Shown here piece by piece: positions 1-6,350 of a DNA stretch of 15,647 bases; positions within the stretch are counted from its first letter, which is position 1; each line of letters begins with the position of its first letter. A program made the translations under genes and the position numbers. Under the pieces are notes generated by a model. The model was not told where the DNA came from, did no database searches, and worked only from the letters and a program-made list of their open reading frames with translations. Source of the stretch: Deltaproteobacteria bacterium (GTDB lineage Bacteria > Desulfobacterota > DSM-4660 > Desulfatiglandales > HGW-15); NCBI GenBank assembly GCA_016932235.1, contig JAFGDF010000322.1, positions 1 through 15,647 of the forward strand, in the 5' to 3' direction.

Positions 1-1
1 A

Positions 2-100
2 GATGAGCTCATTCCTCATTCTTGTGCCGGAACTAATCATCAAACCGTTTTCTCCCTGATCCTGGGCGTGGGCTTTGTTATCCTTCTTGGGGGCGTTTGA
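2..100 (+). CDS. Probable ZIP-family metal transporter, C-terminal fragment
   Basis: An open frame enters from outside the window and ends at TGA 98-100, giving 32 residues. They begin DELIPHS and end in one hydrophobic helix (FSLILGVGFVILLGGV). ZIP transporters such as ZupT have a DE-L-(L/I)-P motif at the start of the penultimate helix, then a short loop and a last helix ending at the C-terminus; this fragment fits that pattern. ZIP proteins import Zn, Fe or Mn across the inner membrane. The next gene, a metal-efflux CDF, starts 18 bases after the stop, so the two are probably one metal-homeostasis operon. Only the tail is visible, so another membrane protein family is possible. Confidence 0.5.
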   Translation, partial: DELIPHSCAGTNHQTVFSLILGVGFVILLGGV

Positions 101-118
101 TTGAAAGGAACCCGAGAT

Positions 119-1375
119 ATGGCTCCAAACAAAGACAATAAGCAGACAGGAAAGCCCCCAGAAGATCATGAGATCAAGCAAATATATGGGGTTGCTGGGT
201 ACGCATTCTTGCTGAATCTTTTCCTTGCAGTTATGAAACTCCTTCTTGCCTTGTTTTCAGGTAGTCTAGCCATCACTGCCAGCGCTATCGACTCAGGAAC
301 TGACACTATCGCATCCTTTTTAATTTATGGCGGTGTCAAGCTGTCCACTCGAAAAACTCGCTCATTTCCAATGGGCTTGTATAAGATCGAGAACGTCGCT
401 TCTGTCGTCGTCGCCCTTTTTATCTTTATTGCAGGTTATGAGATTATCCGTGAGATTCTTTTTCCGCTTGGAAAATTCCCCCATATATCATTATGTTATA
501 TTATTTTACTGACTATTGGAACCGTGGCCACATTTCTCTTTGGACGTTATGCGTTATCTATCGGTCGAAAGACAGAAAGTCCCACACTGATTGCTGAGGG
601 GAGACACCGCCAGGTGGATGTCTTATCGTCGATTGTGGTTTTAATTTCAGTCATCCTCAGCTACCTTGACCTCCATTTGAATATCTTGGGCGTTACCATT
701 GATCAGATTGGTGCCATAATAATACTTGTCTTTATAGTCCACGCAGGATGGGAGCTATTATCTGACGGCATGCGGGTGCTTCTTGATGCCTCTATTGATT
801 TTTCTACCCTGGACAATATTCGCGAAATCATAAAAAGCGAACCTCTGGTCAGTGAGATCAAGCATCTTGCCGGGAGAAATGCAGGCAGGTATAGATTTAT
901 TCAAGCGACCGTAACCTTAAAGACGGAAAATCTGGAAAAAGCTCATCGGATCAGTGAAGAAATTGAAATAAAAATCCGGAAGCAGATCACTCATGTTGAG
1001 AAAGTAATCATCCACTATGAGCCTGAAGATAGAACCTTTGATCGTATCGCGCTCCCCCTTGAAGATGAAAAGGGTCGGATAAGCTTACATTTCGGAGAGG
1101 CTCCTTATTTTGGCATCGCATACATAAATCGAAAAGACAAAGAGATCATAAAGCAAGAGGTCATGAAGAATCCACACACATCAGTAGAAACTGCGAAGGG
1201 CATTCATGTGGCCGAGTGGTTAGTGCAGAGGGGGCTTGAACACGTTGGAATAAAGGAGGATGTTTCCCATAAAGGACCGGGGTATGTACTTTCGAATGGA
1301 GGTGTAAAAATACATATCATAAGAGCAAACCACATGGACCAGGCCATCAGCGAGATCATCGCAGAGGGTCTGTGA
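119..1375 (+). CDS. Cation diffusion facilitator transporter with C-terminal NifX-like domain
   Basis: A 418-residue inner-membrane divalent metal/proton antiporter of the CDF family. I chose ATG 119 over the in-frame TTG at 101 because AAAGGA at 104-109 is correctly spaced for it. About six hydrophobic segments span residues 25-225. The site-A metal ligands are visible as DxxxD (Asp58, Asp62) in helix 2 and HxxxD (His163, Asp167) in helix 5. The cytoplasmic ferredoxin-like domain (about 230-305) ends in the typical VEKVIIHYEP. From about residue 320 to the end lies an extra domain (RISLHFGEAPYFGIAYI...) resembling the NifX/NifB-tail iron-molybdenum-cofactor-binding fold. Ordinary CDF proteins are about 300 residues and lack it. 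The added domain may sense or hold a metal or cofactor; that role is inference. It follows the ZIP-like gene closely. Confidence 0.88.
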   Translation: MAPNKDNKQTGKPPEDHEIKQIYGVAGYAFLLNLFLAVMKLLLALFSGSLAITASAIDSGTDTIASFLIYGGVKLSTRKTRSFPMGLYKIENVASVVVALFIFIAGYEIIREILFPLGKFPHISLCYIILLTIGTVATFLFGRYALSIGRKTESPTLIAEGRHRQVDVLSSIVVLISVILSYLDLHLNILGVTIDQIGAIIILVFIVHAGWELLSDGMRVLLDASIDFSTLDNIREIIKSEPLVSEIKHLAGRNAGRYRFIQATVTLKTENLEKAHRISEEIEIKIRKQITHVEKVIIHYEPEDRTFDRIALPLEDEKGRISLHFGEAPYFGIAYINRKDKEIIKQEVMKNPHTSVETAKGIHVAEWLVQRGLEHVGIKEDVSHKGPGYVLSNGGVKIHIIRANHMDQAISEIIAEGL

Positions 1376-1431
1376 ATAATTAATGTCTTCGGATCACCTT
1401 TAAATAATGAAATCAGAATCTTATCAGGAGC

Positions 1432-1452
1432 CTGTCGGATTTTGTCCGGCAG
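1432..1452. terminator. Hairpin between convergent genes, possible bidirectional terminator
   Basis: CTGTCGGA and TCCGGCAG form an 8-bp stem, with one G-T pair, around a TTTTG loop. It lies between the convergent ends of the CDF gene (1375) and the ABC ATPase gene (1524). Neither strand shows a clean T-run after the stem, so it is not a textbook intrinsic terminator; position is the main support. The rest of 1376-1523 shows no gene. Confidence 0.4.
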
Positions 1453-1523
1453 ACTGCCAGATACTGGACGTTACAAATTCACAAGATGCTTAAATGGTTC
1501 GAGCATCACATGAGACTGTATTC

Positions 1524-2573
1524 TTATGCCTCCACATAGCGCAGTCTCCTGAGTTTGATCAACACATGGACCTCTTTGCCTTCTTCAATGGACATTTCGT
1601 CAAATGCTGCAGCAGGCAATTCCGCAAGAAGGCTGTTTTTCCCGACAGAGACACGTACTCTTACCATGGCATTATGCCGTGTGATTTCATCCACCCTTCC
1701 TACAAAACGGTTCAGTGCAGGACCTGGAGGTTTTTTATCTGATATGTATATATTATCCGGAGATATGGCGATCTTTCTTATATTGATCCCATCGTAAGGT
1801 AAGATTATGTTCATATCATCAGATGAAACTTCAACAAGCCCGGATGCGAGGACGCGTGATTTTTTACACTCTATGATATTGGGCATTCCAATGAATTCCG
1901 AAACAACGGTGCTGAACGGATTAAAAAAAAGCTCCTTCGGGGATGAAACCTGTTCTATTTCCCCATCAGACATCAGGGCGATTCTATCCGCTATTTCCTC
2001 CGCCTCCCTGAGGTTATGCGTTACATATATTGTCGTGACATTTAAATCTTTAAAAAGGGCTTTTAGTTCACTCCGTAAATATTTTGATGTCTGGTGGTCA
2101 AGGTTTGAGGTCGGTTCGTCAAGAAGCAGGATACCCGGTGACGGCGCAAGAGAACGGGCGAGGGCAACGCGTTTTTTCTCCCCGCCGCTTAACATATCGG
2201 GATATCGCCTTGCAAGACTCTTTATGCGCATCATCTCCATCAGGTATGATACGCGTTCATTCAAAGCATCCTTATCAAGCCCCGAAGCCCGCAGTCCAAA
2301 AGCGATGTTGGATTCCACGGTAAGGTGCGGGAAAAGGGCAAGATCCTGGAATAAATAACCTACTCCCCTCCGGCTTGGTTGTAGATTATCCACTTCAACA
2401 CCGTCAATAAGCACATTTCCCTTGTAATCCGTAACTCCCGCTATGACATTCAGAAGCGTTGTCTTCCCCGCTCCGGTTGTCCCCACAATGACAAACACCT
2501 CCTTATGCTCAATCTTGAGATTAAGATCCCTGCATATATGCTTGTTGATATTTACGAGTTTAATTTCAGACAC
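1524..2573 (-). CDS. ABC transporter ATP-binding protein with C-terminal TOBE domain
   Basis: A 349-residue ATPase of an ABC importer. I chose GTG 2573 because it gives the usual ABC N-terminus (SEIKLVNINK) and overlaps the end of the permease gene by 8 bases; the longer frame from 2627 would run deep into that gene. Visible motifs: Walker A GTTGAGKTT (about 31-39), Q-loop Gln76 in YLFQDLALFPHLT, signature LSGGEKKR (128-135), Walker B ILLLDEPTSNLD (148-159) and H-loop His186. After about residue 230 a linker leads to a TOBE-like region (about 290-349). Nitrate/taurine/sulfonate ATPases (SsuB, TauB) are near 250 residues and lack this tail; ModC, WtpC and sugar-importer ATPases have it. The Q-loop phrase also looks like the ModC/CUT type. 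The pairing with an SsuC-type permease is therefore mixed. Substrate unknown. Confidence 0.88.
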   Translation of the reverse strand: MSEIKLVNINKHICRDLNLKIEHKEVFVIVGTTGAGKTTLLNVIAGVTDYKGNVLIDGVEVDNLQPSRRGVGYLFQDLALFPHLTVESNIAFGLRASGLDKDALNERVSYLMEMMRIKSLARRYPDMLSGGEKKRVALARSLAPSPGILLLDEPTSNLDHQTSKYLRSELKALFKDLNVTTIYVTHNLREAEEIADRIALMSDGEIEQVSSPKELFFNPFSTVVSEFIGMPNIIECKKSRVLASGLVEVSSDDMNIILPYDGINIRKIAISPDNIYISDKKPPGPALNRFVGRVDEITRHNAMVRVRVSVGKNSLLAELPAAAFDEMSIEEGKEVHVLIKLRRLRYVEA

Positions 2574-3339
2574 TATTACCCCACTTGCCCACAAAATGCC
2601 TTTCCATGAATGAAATGGCCTTTTCAAATAGGAGACACATAATGGAAAGGACTATAAGACATACCAGGATGATATCCACCCTTACGAGGCTTTCGGCCCT
2701 CATGATAAGTGCTCCGATTCCCGTTGGTATCGCGATCATCTCCGCAGCAACTAAAACCCGCCATGCCATCCCCGCCTCCAATCTCAGGCCCGTGAAGATA
2801 TTCGGAAGCGCCAGGGGAATAATTACCCTGAAAAGGATTCGTATCTGGGATGCGCCTAGTGTCTCTGCGACCTGCACGTATTTTTTGTCGACATTCTTGA
2901 TGCCCGTGGCCGTGTTGTAAACTACCGGAAAGAATGAGCATATAAATATAATGGTAATAGGCAGCATCTCGTTTATCCCTATCCAGAGCATAAGCAGGGG
3001 CAGCCAGCCAAGGGCGGGGATAGGATATAACAGGCTTATTATGGGATTGAGAGTCTTGTGAATAATATTCCGCCATCCCATGATAACACCAACGGCGATG
3101 CCTGCAGTGGAGCCGCTCAAGAGACCTATCAGGACACGCATCAGGCTGCTCAGGAAATTTTTACCCAGCACCCCGCTGGTCGTAAGATGGTAAAACTCTA
3201 TTAATACGGCGGAGAAAGGGGGAAACAGGAATTGTCCCGGGAACAGATTTAATCGCCCAACCATTTCCCATAAAACCAGGAATACCGCGACAGGCAGTAT
3301 GCCCCAGAGAGATTCGAATTTCTTATTCCTTTCATTCAT
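2566..3339 (-). CDS. ABC transporter permease, NitT/TauT (SsuC/TauC) type
   Basis: A 257-residue inner-membrane permease with about six hydrophobic segments. The EAA loop that docks onto the ATPase is visible at about 155-175 (VAETLGASQIRILFRVIIPLALPNI). The N-terminal WEMVGRLNLFP and later GLRLEAGMAWRVLVAAEMIA are typical of the BPD_transp_1 permeases for nitrate, taurine, aliphatic sulfonates or pyrimidine precursors. ATG 3339 is preceded by GAGG at 7 bases and overlaps the TGA of the binding-protein gene (8-base overlap), so the two are translationally coupled. Its own end overlaps the ATPase start by 8 bases. The real cargo cannot be read from the sequence. Confidence 0.9.
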   Translation of the reverse strand: MNERNKKFESLWGILPVAVFLVLWEMVGRLNLFPGQFLFPPFSAVLIEFYHLTTSGVLGKNFLSSLMRVLIGLLSGSTAGIAVGVIMGWRNIIHKTLNPIISLLYPIPALGWLPLLMLWIGINEMLPITIIFICSFFPVVYNTATGIKNVDKKYVQVAETLGASQIRILFRVIIPLALPNIFTGLRLEAGMAWRVLVAAEMIAIPTGIGALIMRAESLVRVDIILVCLIVLSIMCLLFEKAISFMERHFVGKWGNSV

Positions 3340-4333
3340 TAAGAAACCTCAAATCAAGCATATCCTTAGCCTTAAAACCATTCTTAACATATCCCTGCTT
3401 TGCCGCGTAATCTATCGCCTCCTGCACCGAATCCGAATCAATATCCGTGGTGTATTCCATTCGGTCCATGGATCTGCAGATAACCTCAGGGGTAATTTTC
3501 AACTTCGCAGCCATTTCAGCCGCTTCAGAGGGAAATATCTTGTCCCCGGCTATCTGCAGCTGCCCGGCCATGACCCCGGCCGCTTTCGCAGGGTTATGAT
3601 TGATCCAGTCGGTCGCCTTCCCCGTAACCTTCACAAGCTTCCTTACAATATCAGGATGATTATCTATCAATTCATCTTTGACTATTAAAACACTCCCCTG
3701 CATACCGGGCCACAGGTCCCGGCTGGTTAGCATCATTTTAAATCCATACTCTTCCGACACCGCGGGCCAGTGTTCAGGATTGAAAGACGCGTCAAGCTTT
3801 CCCATCTTGATAGCCATTATCTGCATCGGCGGGCTCATCCGCTGTATCCTTTTTAATATCCTGTCTGCGTCAAGACCATATTTCTCTATCGTCTTCATAA
3901 GGATAGCATCTACAGGGCCGCCTGCCTGAACGCATCCAACGCGAATATCAGGATTCTCTAAATCTTTTATGTCCTTTATCCTGTCAGGATTTACCGCCAG
4001 TCCATATCCATGCTTATGCGTGCCTGCCACAATCTTAACCGGAATTCCTGCATTCGCATGCGCGTTTATGGCCGGTAACAGGCAGAGAAACGCGGCCTGT
4101 ATATCACCGCGGCCCAGGGCGGCGGCAAGAGACATACCGGTCACATAACTAAAGACGGTCGGCCTTATCCCTTCATCCTCGAACCATCCCTTATCGAGAG
4201 ATATATACGCGGCAGCGGCGTGGTCGGTAAACTCAACGGCCATATTAATATGAAAACTTTCCTCCGCAGAAACTCTAAAACCAGATAGGAAAATTAACGC
4301 TAAAGCGAAAAATAATAATTTTATCCCGTTCAT
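3332..4333 (-). CDS. ABC transporter substrate-binding protein, NMT1/SsuA-like
   Basis: A 333-residue periplasmic binding protein. Residues 1-23 form a Sec signal peptide: a short N-region with one lysine, a hydrophobic core, then VSA-EE with likely cleavage after Ala23. No lipobox cysteine is present, so it should be soluble. The mature start (FHINMAVEFTDHAAAAYIS) and the pattern DKGWFEDEGI...GMSLAAALGRGDIQAAF are hallmarks of the NMT1/THI5-like and SsuA/TauA families, which bind small anions, sulfonates or pyrimidines. AGGAGAAG lies just upstream of ATG 4333. It is the first transporter gene after the PadR regulator (47-base gap), with the permease overlapping its end. Ligand unknown. Confidence 0.9.
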   Translation of the reverse strand: MNGIKLLFFALALIFLSGFRVSAEESFHINMAVEFTDHAAAAYISLDKGWFEDEGIRPTVFSYVTGMSLAAALGRGDIQAAFLCLLPAINAHANAGIPVKIVAGTHKHGYGLAVNPDRIKDIKDLENPDIRVGCVQAGGPVDAILMKTIEKYGLDADRILKRIQRMSPPMQIMAIKMGKLDASFNPEHWPAVSEEYGFKMMLTSRDLWPGMQGSVLIVKDELIDNHPDIVRKLVKVTGKATDWINHNPAKAAGVMAGQLQIAGDKIFPSEAAEMAAKLKITPEVICRSMDRMEYTTDIDSDSVQEAIDYAAKQGYVKNGFKAKDMLDLRFLNE

Positions 4334-4380
4334 AACGCTTCTCCTGATACCCTTCAGTCTGTATAGTCATTATTTATGTT

Positions 4381-4923
4381 TCAGACTTTATGCCTGCCTT
4401 CCCTTCGCATAAAGGGGATTATGTCCTCTTCTATCCATTTAAGCCATGCCACGATAGTGGCCTTCCTGATGGTAAAGACAAGCCTGTCAAAGTTATCCTT
4501 TTCAATATTCTGTCGCCCGCTTATAACCTCCTTCAACTTTTCAAGTCTCCGGATCTGGGCCTGAATCAGATCCTCTACCCCTTCTAACGGAAGCCTGTAA
4601 AAAAAGAAGATCTTGACAAGAAATTCCATACGCAGGTCCCGGACATGTTCCACAGGACTCTTGATCCAGTCCAGGAATGCCTTTTCGCCGGCGGGCCGGA
4701 GGCTGAATGTCCGTTTGGAAGGCAGGGAATCCTGTATCTCGACGCTGGACTTCAGGAAGCCGTCACGCTCAAGTCTTTTAAGGAGAACATAGAGTTGACT
4801 GGTACTCACATGCAAGGTCGATTTGAGTGTATCCCCCAGAAATTGCAGGATTTCATAGCCATGTTTGGGTCCGGACATTAGTGCACCCAGCAAGGCGTAT
4901 TCGGTGCATGGCTTGTTTTTCAT
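4381..4923 (-). CDS. PadR-family transcriptional regulator
   Basis: A 180-residue cytoplasmic DNA-binding protein. The N-terminal winged helix (about 5-85) starts TEYALLGALMSGPKHGYEIL, the family's recognisable opening, and includes SQLYVLLKRLERDGFL (recognition helix and start of the wing). The second half (about 95-175) is helical and charged, like the Vir_act_alpha_C dimerisation region of PadR subfamily 1. PadR proteins are usually ligand-relieved repressors of nearby genes. It is the first gene of the ABC transporter operon and shares its promoter (4956-4984), so it probably controls itself and the transporter; that target is inference. ATG 4923 has only a weak AAGAG ribosome-binding site. 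Confidence 0.87.
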   Translation of the reverse strand: MKNKPCTEYALLGALMSGPKHGYEILQFLGDTLKSTLHVSTSQLYVLLKRLERDGFLKSSVEIQDSLPSKRTFSLRPAGEKAFLDWIKSPVEHVRDLRMEFLVKIFFFYRLPLEGVEDLIQAQIRRLEKLKEVISGRQNIEKDNFDRLVFTIRKATIVAWLKWIEEDIIPFMRREGRHKV

Positions 4924-4955
4924 AGAAAGCTCTTAACAATCAAAAATTCCATGGT

Positions 4956-4984
4956 AAAATATTCCAGGATAGAATAGTTGTCAA
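4956..4984 (-). promoter_or_regulatory. Sigma70-type promoter of the PadR-ABC operon
   Basis: On the minus strand TTGACA (4979-4984, a perfect -35) is followed after exactly 17 bases by TATTTT (4956-4961, 4 of 6 at -10). Transcription would start near 4949, about 26 bases before the PadR ATG. Confidence 0.68.
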
Positions 4985-5064
4985 GTGAAAACCCTTTTGA
5001 ATCATACCCTCACAACGGGACAATGGAGAAAGGAAGTAATATCCCTGACTAAAGCCGAAGTATG

Positions 5065-5074
5065 CATGTACATG
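5065..5074. promoter_or_regulatory. Palindrome in divergent promoter region, possible operator
   Basis: CATGTACATG is a perfect 10-base palindrome in the 313-base gene-free stretch 4924-5236 between the PadR and FHA genes. GCATG recurs close by at 5080. Known PadR operators often use ATGT/ACAT half-sites, but usually with a spacer and nearer the promoter, so an operator role is only a suggestion. Apart from this and the two promoters I see nothing else in the stretch. Confidence 0.25.
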
Positions 5075-5149
5075 TCATTGCATGATATGCCGGATTCAGC
5101 CCGACCAATATTCCTGCTTCCCGGAACGTAAGAAGCCTGTCATAATTTA

Positions 5150-5178
5150 TTGAAAATCGTTGCGGCTTTTATTACAAT
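5150..5178 (+). promoter_or_regulatory. Sigma70-type promoter of the FHA gene
   Basis: TTGAAA (5150-5155, 5 of 6 at -35), a 17-base spacer and TACAAT (5173-5178, 5 of 6 at -10). Transcription would start near 5185, leaving a leader of about 50 bases before the FHA gene. It is divergent from the PadR promoter. Confidence 0.68.
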
Positions 5179-5223
5179 CCTTCGTCACGGCCATTAAGCG
5201 AGTGTAACAGGAAATCTTTCTTT

Positions 5224-5247
5224 ATGGATTCAAAAAATGACGGATAA
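5224..5247 (+). other. Seven-codon reading frame overlapping the FHA start
   Basis: ATG 5224 sits 9 bases after AGGAAA (5209-5214), the only good ribosome-binding site in the FHA leader. Its frame reads MDSKNDG and stops at TAA 5245-5247, just past the FHA ATG at 5237. It may be a coupling leader peptide. Alternatively, loss of one A from the six-A run 5232-5237 would join this start to the FHA frame. Confidence 0.3.
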
Positions 5248-5704
5248 AAAAGACACATCAGATATGGTAGGTTCATATACAGAATCAGATAGCGTGGAAT
5301 TATTTGATGATATTTTTAGCGAACAAATTGACGATTCAACGGAGAAACCTTCAGAAAAAGACATGGGTATCTCGAATGCGGATATCAGGGATGTTGCGTG
5401 CAGACTGAATATAGTTACCGGCCCCCTGAAGGGGAATTCTTTTGAAATCAGTAAAGAAGTCACATTTATTGGAAGGACTCAGGATAATGATATAGAGATA
5501 AATGATAGAACCATCTCAAGGAAACATCTGAAAATAACCAGGAAAAACAACAGATTTTTTATAGAGGATTTGGGGTCTCACAACGGTCTTGCAGTGGATA
5601 GCAATCGAGTTGAATCTTTCGAAGAGATTGAATTGGTAGAGGGTAGAGTTTATTCTATTGGTGATACAGCATTCAGCATTGTCCGGTTAGGAAATTGCAG
5701 TTGA
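5237..5704 (+). CDS. FHA-domain protein
   Basis: A 155-residue cytoplasmic protein. Residues 1-50 are acidic, Ser/Thr-rich and probably disordered. Residues about 56-152 form a forkhead-associated domain that binds phosphothreonine peptides. The signature residues are present in order: Arg80 in FIGRT, Ser94-Arg-Lys-His97 in ISRKHL, and Gly113-Ser114 with Asn116-Gly117 in DLGSHNGL. No kinase, phosphatase or secretion gene is in the window, so its partner is unknown. ATG 5237 is the only in-frame start close to the domain, but it lacks its own Shine-Dalgarno site; the site at 5209 serves ATG 5224 in another frame. Its last codons lie inside the left arm of the repeat at 5681. It is convergent with the LeuD-like gene. 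Confidence 0.85.
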   Translation: MTDKKDTSDMVGSYTESDSVELFDDIFSEQIDDSTEKPSEKDMGISNADIRDVACRLNIVTGPLKGNSFEISKEVTFIGRTQDNDIEINDRTISRKHLKITRKNNRFFIEDLGSHNGLAVDSNRVESFEEIELVEGRVYSIGDTAFSIVRLGNCS

Positions 5705-5810
5705 AAAAATACCGAATGAATGTAAATAAACCGATGAAATAACAATAACTCAAAATCCGGTTGTCTGAATCGCGGCATGGGGCGATCTTTATGCAATTTC
5801 CCAAACGGAC
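5681..5810. repeat. 130-bp inverted-repeat element, dispersed repeat copies 1 and 2
   Basis: The left arm GTCCGGTTAGGAAATTGCA (5681-5699) and the reverse complement of the right arm (5792-5810) match at 17 of 19 bases and point inward. The element begins within the last codons of the FHA gene and ends 10 bases past the LeuD-like stop. The same 19-mer recurs at 10937-10955 (minus) and 15486-15504 (plus), and the interior segment 5757-5790 recurs at 8748-8781. No reading frame or transposase lies inside. It could be a MITE-like element, a REP-type element or a 3'-end RNA structure. Confidence 0.55.
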
Positions 5811-5828
5811 AAGGCTGATTTCAGCCTT
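5811..5828. terminator. Terminator-like hairpin at the end of the LeuD-like gene
   Basis: AAGGCTGA and TCAGCCTT form an 8-bp perfect stem with a 2-base TT loop. It spans the stop codon of the LeuD-like gene on the minus strand. The downstream minus-strand sequence is TTGTCCGTTT, moderately T-rich; on the plus strand it follows the FHA gene. It could end both converging transcripts. Confidence 0.45.
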
Positions 5829-6315
5829 TACCGAGTTTCTTTCTGGCGTATTCAATGAGCCCCCCTGCAGAGATCAGTTCATTAACAAAATCAGGGTAAG
5901 CGATGGCCCTGAAAACAAGATCCCTGGAAATATCCCTGATTTCCCCTGTGGCTAAATCGACCTCCAGAATGTCGCCGTTCTCAATCTTTTCCGAAGCCTC
6001 GGCACACTCCAGCAAAGGCAATCCGATATTTATAGCGTTACGAAAGAAAATCCGGGCGAAGCTAATCGCTATCACGCATGAGATGCCCGCGCCCTTGACT
6101 GCCAGAGGCGCGAATTCTCTTGAAGATCCGCAGCCGAAGTTGCTGGAAGCGACAATGATGTCACCGGTTTTCACTCTTTTCGAGAAATCCGGGTCGATAT
6201 TCTCCATGCAATGCCTTCCCAGGTCGGACGGTTCTGATAAACCTGAATAGCGGCCTGAGATGATGGCATCAGTATCTATGTCAGCGCCAAACTTATGGAC
6301 CTGTCCTTTGATCAT
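5821..6315 (-). CDS. LeuD/aconitase-type hydro-lyase small subunit
   Basis: A 164-residue swivel-domain subunit that pairs with the LeuC-like protein to add or remove water across a C=C bond of a di- or tricarboxylate. ATG 6315 is favoured over the TTG just before it because GGGGG is 5 bases upstream of the ATG. The family motifs DTDAIISGRY (about 15-24) and SNFGCGSSREFAP (about 58-70) are clear. Two differences stand out. After RY the sequence is SGL, where isopropylmalate isomerases and homoaconitases carry a Leu-led specificity loop (YLVY or YLRT types). The usual REHAP reads REFAP. No leuA or leuB is nearby and the neighbours are catabolic, so leucine synthesis is unlikely. A 2,3-dimethylmaleate hydratase small subunit (DmdB-like) is the best contextual guess. 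The gene starts 35 bases after its partner. Confidence 0.87.
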   Translation of the reverse strand: MIKGQVHKFGADIDTDAIISGRYSGLSEPSDLGRHCMENIDPDFSKRVKTGDIIVASSNFGCGSSREFAPLAVKGAGISCVIAISFARIFFRNAINIGLPLLECAEASEKIENGDILEVDLATGEIRDISRDLVFRAIAYPDFVNELISAGGLIEYARKKLGKG

Positions 6316-6350
6316 CAATTCCCCCTTATAATATTCTGACTCCTGAATAT

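Noticed and set aside
1494..2358. Several plus-strand frames opposite the ABC ATPase gene
   Set aside because: Shadows of a gene with intact Walker A, signature, Walker B and H-loop motifs.
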